Made by a program: the position numbers and the translations under genes
Assembly: GCF_009379765.1 (NCBI RefSeq)
Contig: NZ_WHTD01000005.1
Coordinates: 1 to 64,000 of the forward strand
Reading direction: 5' to 3'
Source: Actinophytocola sp.
GTDB lineage: Bacteria; Actinomycetota; Actinomycetes; Mycobacteriales; Pseudonocardiaceae
Length of the DNA stretch: 64,000 nt
The notes under the pieces: generated by a model
Seen by the model: the letters and a program-made list of their open reading frames with translations, nothing else
What the model was told of the DNA's origin: nothing
Databases searched by the model: none
Shown: positions 8,080-16,355 of the stretch, piece by piece
Numbering within the stretch: the first letter of the stretch is position 1
Layout: each line of letters starts with the position of its first letter

Positions 8080-8880
8080 TCACATCGAGTCGCAGGCGAA
8101 CTCTGCGAAGGTGCGCGGCTGACGGCCGATCACATCCGCAAAGTCGGTGGTGGTGAGGTCGCCCCACCCGGCCGAGAAAGCCGCCGCGTACTCCGCACCC
8201 ATGGATGCGAGCCACTCGTCCAGCCCGCCCTGCACCATCGCTTCGTAAGCCTGCTCAGGCGTGAGCGGATGATAGGTCGCGCCCACCTCCGCCGCGGCGT
8301 CGTGGAGCGAGATGCTGGCGGGCCCGGTCAGGGTGTAGGTCCGCCCGGCGTGCGGAGCGGGATCGGCCAGGACGTGTGCGGCGAACTCGGCGATGTCGCC
8401 CACGTCGATCAACCCCACCCGGGCATCGCCGTTCGCGCCATAAAGGACGCCGTCGTTGACGGCGCCGATCATGTTCTGCATGAATGACGCGGGCTTGATG
8501 ATCGTCCAGTCGATGCCGGACCCGGCGAGCTCTGCATCGGACAATGCATGGAGGCGCCCGTTGCGCGTTGGCGCGTCGTAGGCGGCGCCGATGGCAGACA
8601 TGCGGACGACGTGCTCCACCCTGGCCTGCTTGGCGGCCCAGACGGCGTTCATACTCTGGTGGGGCGCTTGAGGTCCCATCGCGGTCAGCAGCCAGAGCAC
8701 GTCCACGCCTTCGAACGCGGACGTCAGAGATGCGGGGTCGTCCAGATCGCCTATCGCGACCGGCACGCCCTCAGGAGCTTTGGCCGGGTCACGCACCAGG
8801 GCGCGGACGTCCTGGGAATCGAGGGACCGCAGCAGAGTGCTGGAAACGTTGCCGTTGGCACCGGTGATCAAGATAGTCAT
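8080..8880 (-). CDS. NmrA-like / NAD(P)H-binding SDR-type protein
   Basis: A 266-residue protein starting MTILITGANGNVSSTLLRSL, whose GxxGxxx(S) turn is the NAD(P)-binding motif of atypical short-chain dehydrogenases of the NmrA/HSCARG type. RALVRDPAKAP follows as the NADP-phosphate contact region, with VDVLWLL, VRMSAIGA and WTIIKPASFMQNMIG as further family blocks. It may be an azoreductase/quinone-reductase-like or redox-sensing protein. Its ATG overlaps the TGA of the upstream MFS remnant (8877-8880), so the two once formed a translationally coupled operon. Confidence 0.85.
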   Translation of the reverse strand: MTILITGANGNVSSTLLRSLDSQDVRALVRDPAKAPEGVPVAIGDLDDPASLTSAFEGVDVLWLLTAMGPQAPHQSMNAVWAAKQARVEHVVRMSAIGAAYDAPTRNGRLHALSDAELAGSGIDWTIIKPASFMQNMIGAVNDGVLYGANGDARVGLIDVGDIAEFAAHVLADPAPHAGRTYTLTGPASISLHDAAAEVGATYHPLTPEQAYEAMVQGGLDEWLASMGAEYAAAFSAGWGDLTTTDFADVIGRQPRTFAEFACDSM

Positions 8881-9930
8881 GAGAGAGCTCCTTCCGAAGA
8901 GCTGATCAGTGAGTCGATGTCCAGCCGCTCATCGTCGGGTAGCTGGACATTTGTGCGTCGACGAGCTCTCGCGGTTGGCTCGGTCCGCATGTCCAGCCGA
9001 GCGTTGACGAGGATCAGCACCACGACCGCTCCGACGGCGAGGATGCCGGCGGCCCAGGCAGTAGCCACGGTGTAGCCATGGACCACTCCGGCCAGCTCCG
9101 TCCCGTGGCTCTGCGGGTGCGCGGCCAGATACGCGGCGGTGCTGGTGGCCGCGAGGGTGTTCAGCACGGCAACACCTACCGATGCCCCGACCTGCTCGGA
9201 GGCATTGAAGACCGCACTGGCGACCCCGGTTTCGCGCTCGGCGACGCCGAAGGTGGCCAGGTTCGCCGCGACTGGCGACATCGTCCCAAGTCCGAGGCCG
9301 ACCAGTACCAGCGCGGGCAGCACATCGCCGGTGTAGCCGCTGTCGATGCCGAGCTGGGTCAGCCAGTCCATGCCGGCGGCCGCGAGCAGCACGCCAGCGG
9401 CCAGGGGCAGACCAGATCGTAGGCGGGTCATCACCCGGCCGACGAGCGTGGAAGCGAGCAGCACAGCCGCGGCGAAGGGTAGGAAGGCGACGCCGGTGCG
9501 CAGCGCGGTGTAGCCGGCGACAGTTTGCAGGTAGAACGACACGAGCAGGAACATCCCGAACATGCCGATCATGACCAGCCCGAAGGCGAGGTAGGCTCCC
9601 CCACGGCTTCGGTGAGCCACGATCCGTAACGGCAGCAGCGGGTCCGGCATCCGTGCTTGAGTGAGCACGAACATCAGCAACAGAGCGACGCCGGTGACGA
9701 GCATGCCCGCGGTCAGCGGTGCGGTCCAGCCGTGGGTGGTGGCCATGCTGAACCCGTACACCAGCGCCACCAGCCCTGCGGTGATCAGCACCGCGCCGAG
9801 CACATCCACCCGCCCGCGTTCTCGGCCTCGACTCTCCGTCAGCACGAACACCGCACCGACGGCGGCCGCCAGGGCGAGCGGGGTGTTGACGTAAAGCGCC
9901 CAGCGCCAGCTCAGGTACTCGGTGAGCACC
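8877..9930 (-). pseudogene. 5'-truncated DHA2 (EmrB/QacA) MFS drug transporter
   Basis: From LTEYLSWRWALYVNTPLA onward this is the C-terminal two thirds of a 14-TM drug:H+ antiporter: the SWRWALYVNTP loop, then SRGRERGRVDVLGAVLITAGLVAL and repeated hydrophobic segments, ending with a polar tail. Homology stops abruptly at about 9930; upstream the frame continues as non-membrane, Arg-rich sequence that overlaps the divergent PpiC gene's promoter. The first five or so helices and the start are missing, so the pump is dead and the downstream NmrA gene has lost its original promoter. Confidence 0.75.
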
Positions 9931-10038
9931 CTTCGCCAAGTCGGATCACCGCGGCGACAACGAGGGGTGGCGTGCGCCGCCTGAGATCGACGCCGTCTAC
10001 AGTGGTGAGTCACTGTCTGCCATTGCTTGGATCTTCGC

Positions 10039-11049
10039 ATGCTCCCAAAGCGCCTTGCCCATACCGCCCTCGCCTGCGTACCCCTCCTTGTGTTCGCCGC
10101 CTGCAGCGGCGACGACCCGTCCACGGCGGCCACCGTGAACGGCACCGAAATTCCGGCCAGCGCCGTCGCGGATTTGGCCGCCGTCATAGCCGAAGACCCG
10201 CAGTATGACGAGCTGGACGGCGATGACGACCAGATTCAACAACAGATCAACGCCGACGCGCTGAACCAGCTGATCTTCGCGGCGGTTCTTCAGGATGGCG
10301 CCGCCGAGCTGGACATCGAGATCACCGACGAGGACATCGCCGACACCATCGCCGAGGTCGTGCCTCAGTTCGGCGGCGACGAAGAAGACATGTACGAGCA
10401 GCTAGAAGAGCAGGGCCTCGCCCGCGACGAAGTCGACCGCCAGCTCGAGCTGTTCGCCATCGAGAACGCTGTCACCTCGGAGCTCAGCCCGGAGATCTCC
10501 GACATCGCCACCGCGTACGAAGACGGCGTTCCGGCCCGGCACATCTTGGTGGCCGACACAGATGCGGCGACCGAGGCGATGAACCGGATCGGCGGCGGCG
10601 AGGACTTCGCCGAGGTCGCTGCCGAGACCTCGACTGACGGCTCGGCGGCCCAGGGCGGTGATCTTGGCTTCATCCAGCCGGGCACGACCGTCCCGGAGTT
10701 CGAGGACGCGCTCTTCGGCGCCGATGAAGGCGAGCTGGTCGGTCCGATCGAAAGCGACTTCGGCTTCCACGTGATCGAACGCTTGGAGAAGCCGGCGCTC
10801 GAGGACGTGCAGGACGAGATCCGGACCTCCCTCGAGCAGGCAACGGCGCAAGAGGGCCAGGCGGCTTACCAGGAATTCATCACCGGTCAAATGCAGGAAG
10901 CCGAGATCGAGATCGACCCCGAATTCGGCGAATGGGACGCTGAAATCGGCCAGGTCGTTCCGGATGACCCGATCGAGCCGGAGTTGCCCGACGACCTGGA
11001 CGACGCCGACCTCGACGACCTTGACCTCGATGAGGGTACTGACGAGTAG
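10039..11049 (+). CDS. PpiC/SurA-type peptidyl-prolyl isomerase lipoprotein
   Basis: A 336-residue secreted lipoprotein: n-region MLPKRLAH, hydrophobic core, lipobox VFAAC (Cys near residue 22). A SurA_N-like helical domain (TVNGTEIPASAVADLAAV) is followed by a parvulin-type rotamase domain (PARHILVADTDAA, GEDFAEVAAETSTDGSAAQGGDLGFIQPG, FGFHVIERLE). The C-terminus is an extremely acidic tail (ELPDDLDDADLDDLDLDEG). It probably acts as an extracytoplasmic folding factor like PrsA. The ATG at 10039 is chosen over an upstream TTG because the signal peptide then begins normally. Confidence 0.87.
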   Translation: MLPKRLAHTALACVPLLVFAACSGDDPSTAATVNGTEIPASAVADLAAVIAEDPQYDELDGDDDQIQQQINADALNQLIFAAVLQDGAAELDIEITDEDIADTIAEVVPQFGGDEEDMYEQLEEQGLARDEVDRQLELFAIENAVTSELSPEISDIATAYEDGVPARHILVADTDAATEAMNRIGGGEDFAEVAAETSTDGSAAQGGDLGFIQPGTTVPEFEDALFGADEGELVGPIESDFGFHVIERLEKPALEDVQDEIRTSLEQATAQEGQAAYQEFITGQMQEAEIEIDPEFGEWDAEIGQVVPDDPIEPELPDDLDDADLDDLDLDEGTDE

Positions 11050-11077
11050 CCGCTTCAATTCGGAAAAGCATGAAGAA

Positions 11078-11103
11078 GCGGCCCTCCGGGAGGGGAGGGC
11101 CGC
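11078..11103. terminator. Bidirectional terminator hairpin
   Basis: GCGGCCCTCC and GGAGGGCCGC form a perfect 10-bp stem around a 6-nt loop, between the convergent PpiC and FG-GAP genes. There is no T-tract, as is common in actinobacteria. Confidence 0.65.
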
Positions 11104-11146
11104 CCTTCGGGCAGACCCACTTCGTTGGGGGTCGGCCGATGTCGTG

Positions 11147-12385
11147 CTACGGCGTGGTGTTCAGCACTGAGGTGACCGAGTCGTGGTTCTTGTTGTTGGA
11201 GATGATCAGATCGGGCCTGCCGTCCGCGTTGAAGTCGCCGGCGGCGATACCGAACGTGAACGGTGAGCTGACGACGGGAACGTACCTGCGCACGTCCTGC
11301 AGGGTGCCATCGCCGTTGCCGACGAACACCGCCACCCGGCCCGTGCCTGGGAACGTTTCGTTCCAGGTGTTGGCGGCCGCTACATCCAGATGTCCGTTGC
11401 CGTTCAGGTCCACCAGGGTCAGGCGGAACGAGCGCAGGAAATGGTCGGTATAGGTGGTGGGTGCGGAGAAGGTGCCGCGGCCGGTTCCCTGGAGGATGTT
11501 GACGTAGTAGAGCCGGCTAACGGTCACCAGGTCCACCTTGCCGTCACCGTTGAGATCGCCGACCGCCACGTCCAGGGGATCAACTCCGCCGGGGAAGGTC
11601 CGGGCGGTGCCGAAGGCGCCCTGACCGTCGGCGAGGACGAGGGCCACCTCACCGGACTTGATGCCGACCAGGTCGGCGAATAAGTCACCGTTGACGTCCG
11701 CGACCCGCCTAAGGATCACGCCGTCAGCGGATTCGACAGCTCGGGGGTCGGTGAAGGTGCCGTCACCGGTGTTCAGCAGGACGACACTCGTGTACTGGAG
11801 CGGACTGAGCTGCTCAATCCCAACAACCAGGTCAGGTACGCCGTCGTTGTCGACATCAGCGGGAATAGGACTGGCGGTGTTCCAAGAGTCCGCGATGACG
11901 GGGCCGACCTCGATGTCGTCCGGCGACGCGAAGGCGCCATCACCGGCACCGAACAGCACGCTGACCTTGGGAGCCTCGCCGTATGCCTGCCGAGAGACGG
12001 CTATATCGAGGTTGCCGTCATCGTTGAGGTCCGCCGTGGCCACCTGCCTGGTCGTCCCGTTCCCGACCTCGTGGAGCACGGCATCCTGGAAGGTGCCATC
12101 AGCATTACTGAGTATGGTCTGCAATCCCGGGATCGTGCCCACCGCGGTGTCGTCGTGGCCGTCCCCGTTGAAATCGCCAGTGGCGATCGCCTCGGGGCCT
12201 ACACCGGAGAGTCCGGGTTTGACCAGCGCATGGTCCTGATAGTCGAAGCTGGGCACTGGACTGCCCTGGTGGTCTGCCGAAGCTGGGGTCGCCGCACCGG
12301 CGAACACCGCGGTGGCGAGTCCGAGCGCGGCCAGAGACGAGCCGAGCAGCCGTCTCGAAGTCGATGACGATAGGTGTGTGTCCAC
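11147..12385 (-). CDS. Secreted FG-GAP/VCBS-repeat protein
   Basis: A 412-residue exported protein. The signal peptide spans SRRLLGSSLAALGLATAVFAGAATPASA with an A-x-A cleavage site; the GTG at 12385 follows AAAGGA. The mature part consists of about seven FG-GAP/VCBS repeats with calcium-loop cores such as TGDFNGDGHDD, TADLNDDGNLD, PADVDNDGVPD, VGDLNGDGKVD and AGDFNADGRPD, spaced about 50-60 residues apart, the pattern of a seven-bladed beta-propeller. Such proteins are secreted or surface lectin/adhesion-like proteins; the ligand is unknown. Confidence 0.88.
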   Translation of the reverse strand: MDTHLSSSTSRRLLGSSLAALGLATAVFAGAATPASADHQGSPVPSFDYQDHALVKPGLSGVGPEAIATGDFNGDGHDDTAVGTIPGLQTILSNADGTFQDAVLHEVGNGTTRQVATADLNDDGNLDIAVSRQAYGEAPKVSVLFGAGDGAFASPDDIEVGPVIADSWNTASPIPADVDNDGVPDLVVGIEQLSPLQYTSVVLLNTGDGTFTDPRAVESADGVILRRVADVNGDLFADLVGIKSGEVALVLADGQGAFGTARTFPGGVDPLDVAVGDLNGDGKVDLVTVSRLYYVNILQGTGRGTFSAPTTYTDHFLRSFRLTLVDLNGNGHLDVAAANTWNETFPGTGRVAVFVGNGDGTLQDVRRYVPVVSSPFTFGIAAGDFNADGRPDLIISNNKNHDSVTSVLNTTP

Positions 12386-12523
12386 GATGGTTCCTTTCTG
12401 GGAGATGGACCCTACGCATGCTCCCAAGCGGCCCCGCGTGCCGTGCCGCGGCGAAATGTCAGGACGGTGACATACCTGATCAGGCAATCCTTCGGCCTTC
12501 AACGGAATCGTGGCCCGTGGGAC

Positions 12524-12554
12524 TTGACCTCAAGCTAGCTTGAGGTTGCACCGT
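12524..12554 (+). promoter_or_regulatory. SoxR-type (MerR-family) operator-promoter
   Basis: The perfect 20-bp palindrome ACCTCAAGCTAGCTTGAGGT (12527-12546) contains CCTCAAG-N4-CTTGAGG, the consensus core of the SoxR box. It overlaps TTGACC (12524-12529); a 19-bp spacer, the long spacing typical of MerR/SoxR promoters, places the -10 at CACCGT (12549-12554), 7 nt before the ATG of the SDR gene. No merR/soxR gene is in the window, so the regulator acts in trans. Confidence 0.7.
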
Positions 12555-12561
12555 TGGACGC

Positions 12562-13287
12562 ATGACACCGACTGACGCTCGAAACGCACTCATCACCGGC
12601 GGATCTCGGGGGCTGGGATACGCCTTGGCCGCGGAACTGGTCCGGCAAGGATGGCGGGTGGTCATCGACGCCCGCGACAGCTCGCGACTCGCCGCCGCCA
12701 GCGCCGCCATCACCGGCCCGGGCACCGTCATTCCGATCGCAGGCGACGTGGCCGACCCCGCGCATCGCGCCGCGCTGGCCGGTGCCGTGACAGACCTCGG
12801 CGGCTTGGACCTGCTGGTCAACAACGCGAGCATCCTGGGTCCGAGCCCGCAGCCGACACTCGCCGACTACCCGCTCGACGTGCTGGCCGAGGTGTACGCC
12901 ACCAACACCATCGCACCACTCGCGCTGATCCAGCTCGTCCTACCCCAGCTCACGCCACGCAAGAGCCAGGTGGTCAACATCACCTCTGACGCCGCCGTCG
13001 AGCCGTACGAGGGCTGGGGCGGCTACGGCTCGTCCAAGGCCGCGCTGGACCAGATCACCAACATCCTCGCCGCGGAGCAGCCGGAGTTACGGGTATACGC
13101 CGTCGACCCAGGGGATATGGCCACCGACCTGCATCAGCAGGCGTTCCCCGGCGAGGACATCAGTGACCGCGCGGCGCCCGAATCCGTGGTGCCGGCGCTG
13201 CTGCGGCTGATCGCAGACGACCTGCCGAGCGGACGCTACCGAGCCGCTGACCTGGCCGAGCGCGACGAGCCCGCGGTGGCGCGATGA
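12562..13287 (+). CDS. Short-chain dehydrogenase/reductase (SDR)
   Basis: A 241-residue classical SDR: cofactor motif TGGSRGLG (residues 13-20), LLVNNAS (NNAG equivalent), catalytic Ser in VNITSDAA and YGSSK (Tyr-x3-Lys). The reaction is NAD(P)-dependent oxidoreduction of an unknown carbonyl/alcohol. It is the first gene of a two-gene operon with the QueA-like gene (ATGA overlap at 13284-13287) and lies directly behind a SoxR-type operator, implying induction by redox-active or electrophilic compounds. The transcript is probably leaderless. Confidence 0.9.
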   Translation: MTPTDARNALITGGSRGLGYALAAELVRQGWRVVIDARDSSRLAAASAAITGPGTVIPIAGDVADPAHRAALAGAVTDLGGLDLLVNNASILGPSPQPTLADYPLDVLAEVYATNTIAPLALIQLVLPQLTPRKSQVVNITSDAAVEPYEGWGGYGSSKAALDQITNILAAEQPELRVYAVDPGDMATDLHQQAFPGEDISDRAAPESVVPALLRLIADDLPSGRYRAADLAERDEPAVAR

Positions 13288-14348
13288 CGACAAACACCAT
13301 GACGACAAGCACGCTGCCGGCGACATCGTTCACGTTGCCACCGGGCCATGAGGCCACCGAACCACCCGAGCGGCGCGGAGTGACGCGCGACGGCGTCCGG
13401 CTCCTGGTGGCCAGGCCCGGCCAGGTGGAGCATCGGCACTTCCGCGACCTGGCCGAGTTCCTGGAGCCCGGGGATCTCGTCGTGGTCAACACGTCCGCCA
13501 CACTGCCCGCCGCCTTCGACGCCGTCCGGGCAACCGGCGAGCGAGTCCCGGTGCACCTCTCGACCGTCCTGGACGACGACACGTGGGTGGTCGAGGTGCG
13601 CCGACGCGACGGCCACGGACCCGACGACCGAGCAACACGCGGGCAACTTCTCCACCTTCCGGGCGGCGTCCAACTCGATCTCATCGATGCCTATCCCGAC
13701 GCCAGCGCCACCACGTCCAGATTGTGGCGGGCGGACGTCACCCCGCCCACGGACGCCGCCCGCTACCTGTCGGGACACGGACGTCCGATCACCTACGACT
13801 ACCTGCGCGGCCAGTACTCACTTGCGGACTACCAGACCGTCTACGCCACCGAGCCGGGCAGCGCCGAGATGCCGAGCGCGGGGCGGCCGTTCACCGAGAC
13901 CTTGCTCGTGCGGCTGATGGCGCGCGGCGTGACCGTCGCACCGATCATCTTGCATGCCGGGGTGTCGAGCCCGGAAGCGCACGAGCCGCCGCTGCCGGAA
14001 CGGTTCCACGTCCCGGAGGTGACCGCCCGGCTCGTCAACAGCGCGCACGCCGCGGGGAAGCGCGTCATTGCGGTGGGGACGACGGTGGTCCGCGCGCTCG
14101 AGTCGGCGGCGACTGCGGACGGCGACGCACAGCCCAGCCGCGGTTGGACCAGCCTGGTGCTGGGGCCAGATCGGGCGGCGCGCATCGTAGGCGGACTCGT
14201 CACCGGGCTCCATGACCCGGCGGCAAGTCATCTGCTCCTGCTGGAGGCGATCGCCGGGCCCGACCTGATTCAGGCTGCGTACGAGGCGGCCGTCGATCGC
14301 GGCTACCTGTGGCACGAGTTCGGCGACTCCACGCTGCTGCTGCCCTGA
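13284..14348 (+). CDS. S-adenosylmethionine:tRNA ribosyltransferase-isomerase (QueA)-like protein
   Basis: A 354-residue QueA-fold protein: the FRDLAEFLEPGDLVVVNTSATLPA block, the ITYDYLRGQYSLADYQTVYA segment, GSAEMPSAGRPFTETLL and ILHAGVSSPE are the conserved stretches of the QueA family, ending with YEAAVDRGYLWHEFGDSTLLL. QueA transfers the ribosyl part of SAM to 7-aminomethyl-7-deazaguanine in tRNA in queuosine synthesis. No other queuosine gene is visible and the gene is coupled to an SDR behind a SoxR-type promoter, so this is probably a paralogue with another role. Overlaps the SDR stop. Confidence 0.83.
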   Translation: MTTNTMTTSTLPATSFTLPPGHEATEPPERRGVTRDGVRLLVARPGQVEHRHFRDLAEFLEPGDLVVVNTSATLPAAFDAVRATGERVPVHLSTVLDDDTWVVEVRRRDGHGPDDRATRGQLLHLPGGVQLDLIDAYPDASATTSRLWRADVTPPTDAARYLSGHGRPITYDYLRGQYSLADYQTVYATEPGSAEMPSAGRPFTETLLVRLMARGVTVAPIILHAGVSSPEAHEPPLPERFHVPEVTARLVNSAHAAGKRVIAVGTTVVRALESAATADGDAQPSRGWTSLVLGPDRAARIVGGLVTGLHDPAASHLLLLEAIAGPDLIQAAYEAAVDRGYLWHEFGDSTLLLP

Positions 14349-14545
14349 CGCGAGGCCGCCGAGTTCGCCACGATGACCCCACACGCTTGCGCAGCCAGCG
14401 ACGGCCCCGCAGAACTCATCATGATCTTCGACCGCGACGGCCAACGCGCCCACGTCCATCACGAATCCGTCCGCTAGTTGTAGCCGGCCATGACGGAGGA
14501 GTGTCGGCCGACGGTGGCCCCGTCGAGCTGGGCTCGACCGAGGGT
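14349..14545. other. Intergenic spacer with a short gene relic
   Basis: A short frame (14352-14477) reads EAAEFATMTPHACA...GPAELIMIFDRDGQRAHVHHESVR-stop, which looks like the last ~40 codons of a lost gene. I cannot name the family. Nothing else is seen. Confidence 0.3.
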
Positions 14546-15181
14546 CTACGCGCTGGATGCTGCGGCACGCGCGATGGGTTGGCGGAGGATGGTGCGCTGC
14601 TTCTCGGGTGCGACCCTGCGGAAGTCGTTGAGGTAGATCTCGTGATGCTTGCCGACGATGCGCAACCCTTGGCTGGGGATGAACTCATCATGCAATCGCG
14701 CGAGTAGGTCGGTTTCGTCGTCGAAGGAGCCGACGTGCAGCGTCTGCACGCATCGCCCCTCGGACAGCGTCTCCAAGCGGACGTCGTCGAGACACTCCGG
14801 CCGGTTCTTGGCCCCGGCATGTTCGATGGCGGCTGTGAACATGGGCCTGTCGATCCAGTCCGGGACCATGAGCATCAGCGTCCAGTCCCATCGTGACTTG
14901 TCCCGCTCCGTCGTGAACGTGTCCATGTCCTTGGCCCACCACAGTCCTTCCAAGGGCGGGACGACGTAGTCGCGTCCGAGGTCTTGCTTGCTGGCGAACT
15001 TCAGCGTGTACGCCACTGGGTAGAGCGCTTCGACCGCCTGGGCGAAGGCGGGTGAGGTGTTGGGGTCGCCGTGGCCGTCGATCATGAGGTACTGCATGCC
15101 GGGCACATCCACGATCCGGAACCGGCCGCGCTGCGCCTGATAGCTGTCGAGGGTCTTCTTGAAGTCAGTCTTGCCTGTCAT
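14546..15181 (-). CDS. GyrI-like (SOUL/BtrG small-molecule-binding) domain protein
   Basis: A 211-residue protein of the GyrI-like superfamily found beside PadR regulators: FKKTLDSYQAQRGRFRIVDVPGMQYLMIDGHGDPN at the N-terminus, AVEALYPVAYTLKFASK, then PPLEGLWWAKD and the C-terminal GLRIVGKHHEIYLNDFRR. Such proteins bind or hydrolyse small toxic molecules (cyclopropanoid hydrolase activity is known for some family members). It overlaps the upstream padR by 17 bp, so it is translated from the PadR operon. Confidence 0.85.
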   Translation of the reverse strand: MTGKTDFKKTLDSYQAQRGRFRIVDVPGMQYLMIDGHGDPNTSPAFAQAVEALYPVAYTLKFASKQDLGRDYVVPPLEGLWWAKDMDTFTTERDKSRWDWTLMLMVPDWIDRPMFTAAIEHAGAKNRPECLDDVRLETLSEGRCVQTLHVGSFDDETDLLARLHDEFIPSQGLRIVGKHHEIYLNDFRRVAPEKQRTILRQPIARAAASSA

Positions 15182-15698
15182 CGGGAACCTGGACTCGGGT
15201 GGAGAGCCACTGCCTTTCTGTCTCTAGGAGACTCAGGGAGTACGAGAACACCTCACGCGCCGGTCGCGGGAGGGGGGCCTGTGCCTGCTGTGCCGCCTGA
15301 ACCGCGGCGATCCGGGCTTCGATCTGCGCCAGCCGGGCGCGCAGCGCCCGCGCATACTCCTGCTCGGAGAACAGAGGCAGGTTGGCGAGGCCGACCAGCA
15401 GCGGGTGCGGGACCGGTTGCGGCGTGGCGATGAGAACCAGGGCGGTGCGCGTCGCGACCTCCCTGCCTTCCGGGGTGGCGTGGAACACACGGCGGGACTT
15501 CGCTGTAGCGGGAGCCTCAGGCACGTGGACCAGGCCACGCTTCTCCAGCTTGGCGAGCAGGTAGTAGATCGAGGAGAACCCGATGTCGGTCCACTGCCGG
15601 ATACCGCGTCGCTCGATGACCTGCTCCAAGTCATAGCCGTGCTGAGGACGCTCGATGACGAGCCCAAGAACGGTCAACTCGGCAAGCGTGAGCTCCAC
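15165..15698 (-). CDS. PadR-family transcriptional regulator
   Basis: A 177-residue PadR/Vir-family regulator: MELTLAELTVLGLVIERPQHGYDLEQVIERRGIRQWTDIGFSSIYYLLAKLEKRGLV is the winged helix, followed by a C-terminal dimerisation helix with EQEYARALRARLAQIEARI. The start codon is GTG at 15698; TAGAAT lies 6 nt upstream on the minus strand inside a long palindrome, so the gene should be leaderless and autoregulated. Forms an operon with the GyrI-like gene and probably senses the compound that protein handles. Confidence 0.88.
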   Translation of the reverse strand: MELTLAELTVLGLVIERPQHGYDLEQVIERRGIRQWTDIGFSSIYYLLAKLEKRGLVHVPEAPATAKSRRVFHATPEGREVATRTALVLIATPQPVPHPLLVGLANLPLFSEQEYARALRARLAQIEARIAAVQAAQQAQAPLPRPAREVFSYSLSLLETERQWLSTRVQVPDDRQD

Positions 15699-15739
15699 GC
15701 CCCTATTCTAGCAGTAGAATAGAGCCGTGGAGCTCACGC
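15686..15739. promoter_or_regulatory. 54-bp near-perfect palindrome with mirror-image leaderless promoters
   Basis: Two 25-bp arms (15686-15710 and 15715-15739, two mismatches) flank GCAG. The core is CTATTCTA-GCAG-TAGAATAG. Each half contains a TAGAAT hexamer, 6 nt, then GTGGAGCTCACG, so the padR -10, spacer and first four codons are duplicated in mirror image on the plus strand. It is the probable PadR operator. Confidence 0.75.
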
Positions 15740-15897
15740 GCAGGTCGTTGCAAGAGGTGTGTGACGGACTCGGCCGCTGCGGATCGGATGAGCGGCAGGG
15801 CGGAGAACGGTCGATGCGGCGCGACTCCGGCAGCTCCCAAAGCGGACAGCGGTCACCGTGCGCTTCACGATGCGTCGGCAGTATGGCGGCGTCGTAG
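15727..15897 (+). CDS. Small ORF sharing the PadR start region (mirror copy)
   Basis: Starts at the second GTG of the palindrome and encodes 56 residues beginning MELTRRSLQE, the first four codons identical to those of padR. The remainder is Arg/Ser/Gly-rich without recognisable domain. It has its own TAGAAT hexamer 6 nt upstream, so it should be transcribed and translated from the mirror promoter. It may be a by-product of the inverted duplication rather than a functional protein. Confidence 0.3.
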   Translation: MELTRRSLQEVCDGLGRCGSDERQGGERSMRRDSGSSQSGQRSPCASRCVGSMAAS

Positions 15898-15911
15898 GCG
15901 GACTGGAGTTG

Positions 15912-16355
15912 TTAGCTTGGCCGGGGCTCTTCGGGGTTCGGGCGTGGGATGCCGAGGTGCAGCTCGTCCATCATCGCTTCAACGAGTTCGGGCCCGCCGT
16001 CGCGCAGCAGCTCGGCGCGTACCCGTAGCCGCTGGGTGCCGTCACGGTGCGCGAGCCCCCAGGTACCGAGGGCGACCATGACGGGCAGCACCTGGATGCC
16101 GGCCTCGGTGAGGGAGTACATCGCCCGTTGTCCACGCTTGTCGTCCGCCCGGGTGAGCAGGCCCGCGACGGTGAGCTGTTTGAGGCGGCTGCTGAGGATG
16201 TTGCTGGCGATCCCCTCCTCGGATCCGGAGAGCAGCTCGCGGAAGTAGCGCCGATTGCCGAACATCATGTCGCGCAGGACGAGCACCGCCCACGGATCGC
16301 CGAGCACCTCCCCTGCGGCGTTGATCGCGCAGCCCGAACGAGGAGTGGTGATCAT
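15912..16355 (-). CDS. HxlR-family transcriptional regulator
   Basis: A 147-residue winged-helix regulator: CAINAAGEVLGDPWAVLVLRDMMFGNRRYFRELL followed by GIASNILSSRLKQLTVAGLLTRADD is the HxlR domain, although the N-terminal Cys is followed by an unusual AINAAGEVLGD instead of the more common PIARALDLLGG. The C-terminal extension (LVEAMMDELHLG) occurs in two-domain HxlR proteins. The ATG at 16355 overlaps the ATG of the divergent reductase; an upstream ATG (16382) is possible. It probably regulates that divergent gene. Confidence 0.83.
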   Translation of the reverse strand: MITTPRSGCAINAAGEVLGDPWAVLVLRDMMFGNRRYFRELLSGSEEGIASNILSSRLKQLTVAGLLTRADDKRGQRAMYSLTEAGIQVLPVMVALGTWGLAHRDGTQRLRVRAELLRDGGPELVEAMMDELHLGIPRPNPEEPRPS

